Shown: one piece after another, positions 10,500-21,479 of the stretch
How the letters are laid out: each line of letters begins with the position of its first letter
How positions within the stretch are numbered: position 1 is the stretch's first letter
Source of the DNA: Oenanthe sinensis
Lineage: Eukaryota; Streptophyta; Magnoliopsida; Apiales; Apiaceae
Length of the DNA: 64,000 nt
Reading direction: 5' to 3'
Assembly: GCA_028671895.1 (NCBI GenBank)
Contig: CM053810.1
Span: 34,513,501-34,577,500, forward strand
The notes under the pieces: model-generated
Database searches by the model: none
The model's input: only the letters and a program-made list of their open reading frames with translations
What the model was told of the DNA's origin: nothing
Made by a program: the position numbers and the translations under genes

Positions 10500-11725
10500 T
10501 TACTTTTTCTTTGGCACCCAAACTTGGTTTGGTCCAAGAGGCATACAGACTTTAACAAATTAGCAATATGATTTTCCTTGGCATTCTGGTCTTTCTCATC
10601 GACTGTGCCCTTCTCTTTTGGTTTAGCCTTGAGACAGGGGCTTCCTTTCGATACATAGGAGGACTAGTAGTCTGGGACCTAACATGTTTTCTCAAGTTAA
10701 TGTAATTGTTTATGCAAGTAATAGAAGAAGCATTTATTTATACAAGTAGACATGATATTAAAAGCGCATGGCATATATCCAACTTTTCCACATGGTTGAT
10801 AAGAATTAGATATGGAAGGCATGACATGCATACTAGAAATTTCATTCTTTCCCACTTCAATCTTTTTGTATGCATGCGTAAAATGTCCAGTAGAATTGCA
10901 TTATTAAAAACTTTACTAGCAGCATTAGGGGAATATGCATATTCAGATTTCTTAACACATATTTCAGTCTTATTACCTACATCAATTTTAGGCTTATGCA
11001 TATGATATTCAAATTTAACTGATTTCTTAGACAACTTAGCTTGCTCTTCCTCTTCTCTCTTTTAGTCCTCAACAAGGATCTCTTCTCTGATTGTGATTTC
11101 ATCTTCATTTATGGGTTCTGAGATAAACTTCATGTAGAGGGGCTTAGTGACATATTTCAAAACTTATGGAATATCTTGCTTCACAAGGCTTTCCACAACA
11201 ACAAATTATCATGTTTCTTACCAGCTTTCTTATCATAATCAAAACCTATTCCATATTTTTGATCTATGATGTGTATATTTTTAGCCTCCTTAGTAAGAAT
11301 AGTGGATTTCCTATAAGTCTGAAGTTTGAACTCTAACTAAGAAATTTTACTCCTAAGTGTAGTTTCTACTTCTCTATTGCATTTGTCTTTATTCTCTAGA
11401 TATTCAATTTTCTATTTAAGATCTTGTAAGGTAACACATGAAAGTTATAGTTCTTAATTCTTATTTTCTAGCATGTTATTTCTAAGAACTAGTTTTGCAT
11501 TTTCTTCTTCCAAAGGCAACACGTTTGTGTGAATATTAAACATTTTTACACTAAGATCTTCAATAGTTTTCTTATAATCAGAATTAGACATATCAACTAT
11601 CGAAAGAAATGATACCTTTGATGATCGAGGTGAAGCCTCTAAAGATTCTGCCTTAAGTGCTAGATTTCTAAATACCTCATCATCATCATTGTTAAAATCA
11701 TCCTAACTCTTTCCAAACACCTCTT
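10500..11725 (-). pseudogene. Element B gag, C-terminal half
   Basis: It ends KFGCQRKSNQ... or, in the Gag frame, with the conserved VWVPKKK and TAA (10502-10500). Upstream it is Lys/Asn/Glu-rich, coiled-coil-like and full of stops. No clean CCHC knuckle could be read. The N-terminal capsid domain and PBS are missing beyond 11725. Confidence 0.55.
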
Positions 11726-12830
11726 CATCAAGATTGAATTTCAGCTTCTTGTTCTTGAGAGAAAATAAGGAATGAATTTGTTAATACAATTCAAAACTTA
11801 GATTGTGAAGCTATGCATTTTCTAAATAGACAACATATCTCATTTGCACATGCTCTAGAGACCTAGTTGCTATAATTAAAAATAGACAAAAACATCGTTA
11901 CATTTTACACAATCTATTTCTAGATAAGTCTTTTGATTCGATAGTCGGTAGCTTCTGCATTCTATCTTCTATCTTTTGTCTTGTTCTTTCTTCAAGTTTC
12001 CTTGTAGACTTGTCATTATCATTCAAAGGTTTGACTGACCTTGATCATGATAATGCTTCTATTACGTATTTGTTACTTCTGCATATTTCCTTGAAACTAG
12101 CTTATTTGAAGTAGTCGATTAGTGTTGATCTCTAACTCCTCGAGAAGTCATGATGTAGACTTCTTGATTTATCACATTTGAGACTTATGAATCAGTTACT
12201 CTTGACAATTCTTGATTGGCCTTATTTTGAGACTTGTCGAGTGAGCTCATTTTGAGACTTCTCGACTAGACCAATCTTTAGCCTTCTCGATCAGACCAAT
12301 TCTTCAGACTTCTCGATCACTTCAACAACTAACTTCTCGATATGATTTTCTGGACTTCTTGAATAATTGGAAAGCGTACTTCTCGAACAATTGAAAAGCC
12401 TATTTCTCGACATTGAGACTTCTCTACATACATCACTTCTCGATTAGATGTAGTTTCTTGACATCTCAAATGATTCATTTAGGCTTTGCAATACACATTG
12501 ATGAGACTTCTTGACTAGTTCAATTGCAGACTTCTCAACTGGTTTTTTGCCTTAGAAGAATTTCCAACTTGAACTCCTTATTTGTCGAGGCATTATTCTT
12601 TCTGATGCATGATCAATCAATCTTAAATCTTCTATCAGAAACATTATTCTTGTGGCCACAAATTACATTTGGAATTACAGTAGGAAAGAGTTCAGACTGC
12701 AAATTTATAAGATAATAATTTAGATTATAATTTCTATACAAGAAGTACTACAATTGTTACATTAATAGTACAAGCATCATATTTGAACAAATTTAAACAA
12801 GATACCAATCCTACCTATTTTGATTTTTGA
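11726..12830 (-). mobile_element. Element C 3' LTR, truncated in U5
   Basis: On the minus strand it can be aligned by eye along its length with the I LTR (57460-58748): the CTGTAATTCC and TTCAAGTTG blocks, then the TCGAGAAGTC array, then AGAAATAGAT...TCTATTTTTAATTA, then GAACAAGAAG(C/A)TGAAATTCA. The last ~100 bp including the CA end are missing at the junction with B near 11725. The outer end near 12830 was placed by length and is uncertain. Confidence 0.75.
12120..12545 (-). repeat. TCGAGAAGT motif array in U3 of C LTR
   Basis: About seven exact TTCTCGA words (plus strand; TCGAGAA on the sense strand), plus many one-mismatch forms, are spaced 15-50 bp apart. The same array occurs in the I LTR (57717-58094). 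Confidence 0.85.
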
Positions 12831-12894
12831 AATCTTCATAGGGAGCATCTTTTCGTTCTTTCCTTTTCTTGTTGATTTTTATTATGGCACTTAG

Positions 12895-15800
12895 TTATTC
12901 TTGCCTGAAAATTATCTCTTCAATCAGAATGACATCCTTTAGTTGATCAACAAAAATTTGAAGAGTTTCTGGAGAATAATCTATGAGAAAATTGAATCTG
13001 ACTTTCATAGTTCTACCAGTAAAGGTTTTGATCTCAATTCTGTTATGATATGAGAAGACTCTGCATTTTCCTGCTCTCCTTAATTCTTCTAGCTTTATTT
13101 CAATTTCCTCATCTTCTAGATTCCTTAGCTTTAGCCATTTTCCTTCTTTCCAGAATTTTTTCAATCTTCATTTGGTACTTGCCAACCAGATACTCAGCAA
13201 CATTCATCATTTCTAGCTTTTTTATCATGCTCTTCTTGTCAATTAGGTTGAGTACTCTTTAAATTTGATGAGTGGTGACAATTGATCTATCATAGTAGAA
13301 CTTTCTTTCTTCATCATCAACATTTCTTATGAACACTTTGTGATCCTTGAGTACAATCTTTATAATTCTTTTTGCAATCATTTTCTTGATTTTGACTTTG
13401 TCATAATTTTTTTCCTTCTAGATTGGCTTGAGGACAAGTCCTTTGTCACGAACAATGATTTTTCTCCACTTTTAATATTGAACTAGACTAGAATTAGTGG
13501 ATTACTTAAATTTTACTCTTGACTCATAATTGGCTTTGATCTGTTAGCATGACTTGAGTTTTGAAAATCGAACTTTCTTTAATTCCTTCATTATCACTCC
13601 ATGTGCAGTTACTTTGACTAGATGTCTTTGTGGAGATTTGGATTTAATGGGGATTGATTATTGAGAAATTTCAGAAATTGTGCTAACTAACTTAGTGTCC
13701 TGAGATTTGTTAGGCACACTAACATAATTATCAACAACTTGCTGCTTTTGGCCTTTCCTTCCTTCAGAATTCTTTTCTTTTACTTGTCATCATTCTTCTT
13801 ATCTTTCTTCTCATCCTTCTTCTTACTCTTTCCACCTTATCACTCCTGGATGCAGGCTTATCATCTTTCTTTCCTTGACCATTCTCTTCATCATCTTTTC
13901 TTTTCCTTGAAAGCTCCTTTGTAGAAAAGTCAGTTACTTGGCCATTAATGAATTTTCTCATAATGTCAATGATTTATTTGTCCTCCTCCCTTACTACAGG
14001 AGTTTTCTGAAGTAGCTCAATAAGACTGATAATTTGTCTTCTATTGGCCTGAGTCAGGTGCTTTGGAATTTTGAAGTGAGATAGAGTCTTTTAGAAAGAG
14101 AGGTAGAGCACTCCATTTGGATTACAATAGGTTTCAGGAAATGTCTTTGGCATTTGAGGATGTGTCACATCATTCTTGAACTATCTTCCTTGGTCACGGA
14201 TTCCACAACATTGTAGAGACATTCCAATTATGTGTAGGAGAGAATTCTAAGAATGTCAATGGATATTTTATAATAGCCAGAATCCATCTGCACTATTGGT
14301 TCCTTATATTCATTTCCATTGACCAAAAATTTTACTCCCCTTACAGTCACAATGTTATTTTGAAAGAATTTCATGTAGTTCCAGTGACGGTCCTTCACTG
14401 CTGCCTTGATGGTTTCTTTACAGCCAGAGGCTTCTTTACTTCTACTCTAAGAATGTCCATCATAACTTTTTGGCTCAATACCTGTATTTCATCTCTGTTA
14501 TCCTTCTCCCCGTTAGGCTTGTTATCTTGTTTGGGCAAGAAAGAGGAGTGAACAGGCTCAGTCAGAGTTGGCAATTTAACTTGAGGTGCTTGAGTTGAAG
14601 TATTGAGTGTGGAAAGCACAACCTGATTTGAAATGAGTTGATTGGACACCTAAGTGAGAACACCAGACTCAGAAGTCATTGATGAATTCACTTCTCTTTT
14701 TATAGAGCCAAAATCTCAACCATTTGATTCACTTTGTTTGAGAGAAGTATTTGTGATTCAACCATTTTCTCTAGCCTTTAATTTAGACTTTCAATTGTGG
14801 ATGATTTGATTTTTTATCTTTTGCCTTGGAAGGGTAGTACAAATCTACTTGGAAAGGAGTTAGTTCATAAATCTTGACATCCTTAGGCAGCATATCAGCA
14901 TGTATGTTCTTGTAAAGAACTTCCACCATAGAATTGATCTTGATGTTTTCTTGTTTTTATTTTGCATTGCTCTAAGTCATAGAGAAAAATGTCCTTTATA
15001 TCTTCTTCATCTTTGATTACATTTCATTGATCTTTGATCTGTAAGTATAAAGTTTCTTGTTAGAGTTTTGGCATATTTGGAAAATATGTGGTCCAGGCGT
15101 TGTAGACACTCTTCAACCTAGACTCTATTTTGTCTATGTGTTCATCAATTTCAGCTTGAAATTCCATTGCCAAGTAATGATTTGATTGTAATTGTACCAT
15201 GGCTGCTTCAGGGATTACATCATAAATGGCCGAGGGAGTGAATGATTTTGAACAGGAACCCAATGAAGTTAAATACTTCTCCCTCATCCATTACAACATT
15301 TCTTCTAAGTTTACTAAGTGGTTTGCATCCAGCCACTCATCCACATTAGCTTCACATTCTTTAGCCATAACTTGATTTTTAGATCCACCTCCTCTTGATC
15401 CTTTACATATTCTAATAGAATAGCAGCATAGTCTTTGTTTGGCAGGTGTGAGGTGAAAAGCTTCTGTGCAATATCATAGAACCCATCCAACTAGTCGTCA
15501 TATAATTCTTTGAGTTGTTATTCAAGCAGGAGTTAAGCCAGTGGATGGTCATGAATCTCTGTCACATTGCACAGGTTTCAGCCATTGAGAGATGGAGTTA
15601 GAGCTAGGGTCACCATTTGTTACTGTGGGACCCTCAGTATCTATATCTTCATCCAATTTTTAAGATGAGTCATCAATAGGTGCTAGATGGATATGTGTAT
15701 TCTCCCTAGGAGGCAGTCTTTGAATGACTGGGGATTTTCTAGGGGATGCAATTTGCATGGTATGAAGGTCCCCTACATTGCCCAATGTCTGTAAAGACAG

Positions 15801-17457
15801 GTTCTCCAAAGACTCATGAATGAGACCAATGGGTGGTGTTACAAACCCATCCATAGAGTTTGAAGTAAAAACTCCTAGAGCCTCTGTGGTTTTCGATGGT
15901 GTCATCAGGATATACTTCAGCATGCATTCCCTCACCATCTAGATGTGTGTCCTGAGTGGTGAGTAAGGTGTCATGCTCCATGTCACTTGAGTTTGGCTCA
16001 TCAAGGGAAATAGATTTTTGATTATTAACAACTGCTTGTGCATTACTTTTCGTATTTGGTAAAGAAGAAATTAGAAAGGTGAGAGTAGTAGTTTGAGTAG
16101 AAATGAGTGTTGGCAACCCTCTTGATGAAGTAGAGAAGTTTTAATAAATTGTCCTAAGTGCAGATGTGTATTCTTTTCAACTAAACTCCTATCATCAACA
16201 AGAGTGGGTTCTTGTGATGGTACAAACTCTTTATAAGATGGGTTGGGCTGACTCCCAATTTCACTAGGATCACTCTATTGAGAGAGTGCACCTAGTAACA
16301 TGTTTAATCCCCTTGTAACCTTGGCATCCTGTTGAGATGGTGCAGAATGGTCTAGTGTGGTACCATTTTTTTTCTTTCTCCTGGTTAGGGAAGTCACAGG
16401 TGACTCGGGTTCGTTCTCTACTACAATATCTACACTAACTGATACTTGCTTACTAGCAGGTTTTCTCTTTCTCTTCTATTCAACCACAGCCTATTGAGAG
16501 GCTATGTAGGTTGGTTCACCAACATCTAATGGATTTGAAGGAATGGTTTCAGTTGGGTTGAGAGTCCCTGGGTTATGAGCATTCGGTACTTTAGCCACCT
16601 TGGGTCCCTCTACTGCAAATAAGTAACTGTATGTAGGCTGCACTAGTGGGTACCCTGCAAATACACTCCTCATATGAGGTGTTATTTACATAGGCACATT
16701 TACTATGCTTCGTTTATCCAAAGTTCCAAAAATGATTTTGGAAATGGATTTACTATAGCCAATTCTTAGTTTATTCATTCAAAGTAATTCAATCAAAGAA
16801 GCTTATTTATAATTAAGTACTGATTGAATTAGTCGAGGGAAAAAAATTCATTAACTTTCTTAGGAATCATGGTTGTGAGTTCCCCAAGAATTAGTTTTTC
16901 TACGTTCAGCTTCTGGTAGTAGGCTAGAGAGTAGGCCAGCTTCAAGCAATGGAGCTGATTTGGTCATAACCAGTTTTCCTACAGGTGAAGACCCTGAGAA
17001 GAGTGTCAAACACAAATGACCATTCCTTCCTCACAAAATTCTTGGTTAGCTTTCCAAGCTTGATCTCCTCATCATATCTGATGAAATCCTTGAAATCAAT
17101 AAGTTATTCATCAGTTGGCTCTTCATCTTGATTAGTAGTTGGGAGAGAGAGGCTTACATTCAAATCATCTTCATTGAAGCTGATTTCCACCTCCTGAATT
17201 TTACAGGTTCCAAACACCTTGGAGCTTCCATCCTCAAGAGCATTCTCTACTTAGTTGAAAGAGTTCCATAACTGTTCTAGCCTGTCTAGATACATTATTG
17301 GTCGAGCAAGAAGGGTCTCCTTCAAGTAGGAATCAATGAGAAACCTAGTGAAATATTTGTATTGTGGCTTGGCCTCAATATCCCTGGCAATTGCCAGAAA
17401 GTTGGTTTCAGGAATGATGTAAGTTTCTATAGCATGAGTACAGCTTGAAGAAGCCAT
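12895..17457 (-). pseudogene. Element C third ORF (env-like/extra ORF of Sirevirus type), decayed
   Basis: This minus-strand coding remnant lies between RNase H and the 3' LTR. It starts at 17457 with ATGGCTTC in good context (MASSSCTHAIETYIIPETNF, 17457-17251). An in-frame stop follows WNSFN. A segment RKEWSFVFDTLLRVF (about 17030) recalls an extra ORF seen in other plant copia elements. Later parts are Pro/Ser/Thr-rich (16673-15660), coiled-coil-like (IDEHIDKIESRLKSVYNAW near 15130), basic (14649-13764), and end EEIIFRQE at 12895. Stops split it into more than ten pieces. I cannot show an envelope function; no fusion peptide or convincing membrane segment is visible. Confidence 0.65.
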
Positions 17458-17870
17458 AGAGTATTTTGTGTAGAAAGGAGAAGAACAGAAAAGAAATAGT
17501 TGTAGAAAATAGAGAGAATTCAATTAAACTTTTGAAGACAAGGGTTCTTTGAGTTTGCGATATAACGTAGAAATAAATTGTAGATCTACTTTGTTTTTTA
17601 TATGTATAGACTTCTCGATAAGGAATTGTAATTGATTTATATTTGTCGAGAACTCAAGATGTATAAAGTTATTTCAGTAGAGAAATTACAACCCACTATG
17701 TCAAGAACTCTAATTTTAAGTAGTCGAAAACTATTTAAGTCGAGAACTCTAAATTTCAATGAAATAAGAACTCTGAATACCAACTTAAGTCGAGAACTTT
17801 AGAATAAAAAACTAATGGAGAATTCTAAAAACAGTGAGTCAGGAACTCTGAAAAAATGTACCAATCAAGA
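17455..17870 (-). promoter_or_regulatory. Promoter-like block upstream of C third ORF
   Basis: On the minus strand there are six or so copies of (A)GTTCTCGAC or close variants (about 17850-17640). Then comes one TCGAGAAGTC (near 17620-17611), and directly after it a TATA-like TATACATATAAAAAAC. About 140 nt follow, ending in a CT-rich leader, then ATGGCT at 17457. The TTCTCGA/TCGAGAA core is the word amplified in the C and I LTRs. The block has no coding potential. Confidence 0.5.
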
Positions 17871-18284
17871 AGTTTGAAATGATGGCAATTATATAACAAA
17901 CTCTAGTTTAAGAATTATTTCATTTTTACTTGGAAAATAAAATAGAAAAATTTTAAAAACATTTTCAGACTTAATTCAAGATTAATTAATTATTTCTGTT
18001 AAGAATATCATTTTTTTATTATTCCTGTAATATAGGATATCACACTTGTTATTTTAAAGATTCAACAATCATGAAATTCCTTTTCAGGTTTAACTTAGAA
18101 CAATAAAAAATATTTACAAGTTTCATAAAAAAAAATTAACAAAACAATGTACAACAATATGACTGATATATTAATAAATATATACCAGTTTACTTCACTT
18201 AGATAAATCATTTATCATTCATGTCTGTCAAGTAATTGTTGTAATAGTTTATTGAATATATTTACTTCACCATTTAGACAGAAG

Positions 18285-19780
18285 AGTTTAGAATTCCAAT
18301 CTCAGTAACCAACCTGTTGAAGGTGGATTCATCTAATGGTTTAGTAAAGATAACAACTATATGTTTTTGTGTAGGAACATAGAATAATTCTATCACACCA
18401 TTTTCTACATTTTCCCTTATGAAATGATACCTTACATCAATGTGCTTTGTCTTTTAATGGTTTCCTGGATTTGCAACAATAGAGATGGCATTTGTGTTGT
18501 CTCACAATATGGGAATCCTTTCCAACACTAGTCCATAGTCTCTCAGTTGATTCCTTATCTAAAGCACTTGAGCATAACAACTTCCAGCAGCTATGTATTC
18601 AGCCTCAGCTGTGGAGGTTGATACTAATTTTTATTTCTTACTATATCATGATACCAATCTTTGACCAAGAAATTAAGAACTTCTTGATGTACCTTTTCTA
18701 TCAAATCTACATCCAGAAATATCAGTATCAGAATATCCAACTAAGTTGAGTCATGTTTCATTAGGATACCATAATACCATTTGTATTTTTCCTTTTAGAT
18801 ATTTCAAAATTTTTTTGGCAATAATGAGATGAGATTCCTTTGGATTGACATGAAACCTTGCACATAGACATGTAGAAAACATGATGTCTGGTCTTCTAGC
18901 TATAACATAGAGTAAAGATCCAATCATTCCCATATAAGTCTTCATGTCCACATTTTTTCCTTTCTTGTCTTCATCAAGTTTTAGAGCTGTGGACATTGGT
19001 GTTTTGGCAGGTGAACATTCTTGCATATCAAATCTTTTCAGTAGATCATTGATGTACTTGGTTTGACTTATGAAGATGTCATCTGTTCTTTAACTAATTT
19101 GAAGACCGAGGAATTAGTTCAGTTATCCCATCATACTCATCTCATATTCACTTTGCATTAGCTTTGAAAATCTTTGACATAGTTTTTCATTAGTAGATCC
19201 GAAAAGGATATCATCCACATATATTTGAACTGGGATGATATCATTACCATGCTTCTTGTAGAATAGTGTCTTGTCAATTATTCCTCTGGTAAACTGGTTT
19301 TCCAACAGAAATTTTGATAAGGTGTCATATTATGCTCTTAGATCTTGTTGGAGTCCATATATTGCTTTGAGAAGCCTGTAGACAAAGTCAAGAAATTTTG
19401 GTCCTCAAAGCCAGGTGGTTGCTGCACATAAGAATGAACTCTTGACATCTATCTGATACACTTTGAAGTTTCACAATGCTGCACAGGCTAGAAAAAATAT
19501 TATTGCTTCAAGTCTAGCAATAGGAATAAAGGTTTCATCGTAATCAATGCGTTCTTTTTTAGAATAGCCTTTTGCAACCAACTTTGCCTTTGGTAGAGGT
19601 ACCAATTCCCAAACATTATTCCAACAATGCATCTTCAATCCATTTAGGTTCATTTTAAGACAGAAAGCAAGCATAAAGTCATTCATTCATGACTGCTCTT
19701 CTTGTCCTTACTCTTTCATCAGGATTGCCAATTATTTAGTCTATAGTGTGAGCTCTATTCTATTTTGTTTTATGAGCCAC
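18285..19780 (-). pseudogene. Element C reverse transcriptase and RNase H
   Basis: Minus-strand order: a shortened RT N-terminus (NNVWELVPLPK fused to AKLVAKGYS, so roughly 20 codons are deleted), DYDETFIPIARLEAI, the YVDDILFGSTNEKLC catalytic box (near 19220-19190), the SEYEMSMMG and KTPMSTALKLDEDKKG regions, RRPDIMFSTCLCARF, then RNase H with STAEAEYIAAGSC and the C-terminal FTKPLDESTFNRLVTEI near 18330-18285. Stops and frameshifts are common but YVDD is intact. D interrupts it upstream at 19787. The 400 bp between 17870 and 18285 are AT-rich with no coding sense. Confidence 0.9.
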
Positions 19781-20645
19781 ACCTCTTGAAAGTCATATGA
19801 CTAGTCCTATTTGTAATAAGTAAATGACAACTCAACTCAGATAAGAAAGCGAAGTAAATAATAAATGTTGAATATAGAGGAAGAACAAAAGAAGCCATGA
19901 CAAGACAAGACACAAAGACCACTACAGAAGAAATGAGAATCAACATTGTAGTTAGTCATCCGTGAACCAGACCAGTGCACAGGGTGTCAACAATGTCAGT
20001 GAAGATTCGTCATCAAAAAGTTCAAGTGGTTAAAAAGGTTATTGTTGAAGAACAGAAGAGTCTTATCTACATCAACAATAGTCAAGCCTTTAATTTAATT
20101 CTCTATTAATTAATTAAATTAATTAGTTAATTTAATTAGTAAATTAATTCACTCAGAATTAATTTATTTCTTAAATTAATTAAAGGATTAATTAATTTAG
20201 AATTATTTTAGAATGACCGAAGACAGAACCTGGAAGCTCAAAGGGATACAGGTTTGTTTGGAATGCAGTGTACAAGAGTCAGAATCCAAGATTGAATATT
20301 TGACTGGGTACATGCAGTGGTGAAAAGAAGTATTGGCTAGTTTAAAGAGTCAAATTATTTGAGGAACAGAGGTACTTCTAATTGCAACTGTAGAAACAGC
20401 CAAACATGCCTGATAGTACTGACTTGAAGAAAAGACGGAAAAAGAAATGACACGGAAGAAATGTAAATTCATATATTCGTAAAAGTGGAACCCCGGTTGG
20501 AATTGATTTATCATTTCCAAGTCAAAAGGAGTTCGGTTCCAGACGATCAAGAAACCGCTGCTTAGAGCGATATTTCTTCAACCAATCAGAGGCTGCCACT
20601 TGTCAAAACAAGAAGAAAAGAAAAGAAATGGCAGGTGATAAAGAA

Positions 20646-20945
20646 GTCATACCGAGTGATTTTGGTAAGTCATACCGAGATTCATTCAAAAGAGTCATAC
20701 CGAGCTTCAATCCAATGAGTCATACCGAAGGATTTCTTTATTGAGTCATGCTGATTTTAATTTTAATTTAATTAAATCATTCTAATTTATTTAATTTAAA
20801 AGAAAAATCCAGCATGACTTACAATGAGTCATACCGAATTTTGACTGAGTCATACCGAGGAAACGAGTCTTGCCCAGCCTTTTTATGAGTCATACAAGGG
20901 TTAATTTTAATAGAAAAAGGTTATACTGGGATGAGTCATGCTAGC
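20646..20945 (+). promoter_or_regulatory. GAGTCATACCGA motif array, U3 of D LTR
   Basis: Six exact GTCATACCGA copies and three degenerate ones (GAGTCATGCTGA, GAGTCATACAAG, GAGTCATGCTAG) fill the 300 bp upstream of TATA. Six of the nine carry TGAGTCA, the GCN4-like heptamer bound by plant bZIP factors. The array is repeated in the 3' LTR (about 31864-32160). Confidence 0.8.
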
Positions 20946-20955
20946 TTTCCACCTC

Positions 20956-20964
20956 TATAAATAT
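20956..20964 (+). promoter_or_regulatory. TATA box of D 5' LTR
   Basis: TATAAATAT in CACCTCTATAAATATGAGG, conserved in the D 3' LTR (32175-32183) and LTR J (2086-2094). Confidence 0.8.
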
Positions 20965-21376
20965 GAGGCCAAGGGCTTCATTTTTCAGAGTAGAAAAACA
21001 GTCAAATTCAGCAATTTGTCTGCAACGTCATATTCACAGACTTTCTGTGCTAGTTTGGTTTTAATTCCTAAGTAGAACTATTCATGTCAAATTTGTTCTA
21101 GGAATTAAATATTTATTCTACCGAATGTTGTAACACCCTTTCAAGTTTTAATATACGTATTTAACTTGAATCTTGTTTACTTACTTGCTAATTTTCTATA
21201 TCTTAAATGTTATATCATAAAAATAGAAAACTAATATGTCAGCCTCCCAAACACTACAAAGACTCGAACCCTCAGCTTAAACAATAATTTAATTCCGCAA
21301 ATTCTGAAAAGAATTTTAAATTGTTGTAAGTATCGCATTCAACCCCCATTCTACGATACTTCCGGGACCCAACAAT

Positions 21377-21388
21377 TGGTATCTGAGC
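21377..21388 (+). other. Primer-binding site of element D
   Basis: TGGTATCTGAGC, one mismatch from the initiator Met tRNA complement, 2 nt after the LTR end. Confidence 0.9.
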
Positions 21389-21479
21389 AAGCTGATTGAT
21401 ATACAAATCAAGATCCGCAGTCCAGTGAAGCTCAGGGTACCGAAGCTGTTTGAACTCTGAATGTCTAGAGGCCTTGTTA

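Larger units (their letters stand above)
7462..11725 (-). mobile_element. Element B: internal part of a Sirevirus-type copia element without LTRs
   Basis: In minus-strand order it holds gag C-terminal half (11725-10500), protease (10482-10117), integrase (to ~9182), RT (~8840-8040) and RNase H (to ~7475). The left edge meets the LTR of A. The right edge meets the truncated LTR of C. Neither B LTR nor its gag N-terminus remains. Many stops and frameshifts show it is older than A and I. Confidence 0.85.
19787..21374 (+). mobile_element. Element D 5' LTR (1588 bp)
   Basis: Starts TGAAAGTCATATGAC and ends GGGACCCAACA. It contains the GAGTCATACCGA motif array (20646-20945) and the TATA box at 20956-20964. 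Confidence 0.95.

Noticed and set aside
17457..17523. Hydrophobic MNSLYFLQLFLFCSS as a signal peptide of the third ORF
   Set aside because: It is encoded by the CT-rich leader, where such codons are expected; the downstream ATGGCT has better context.
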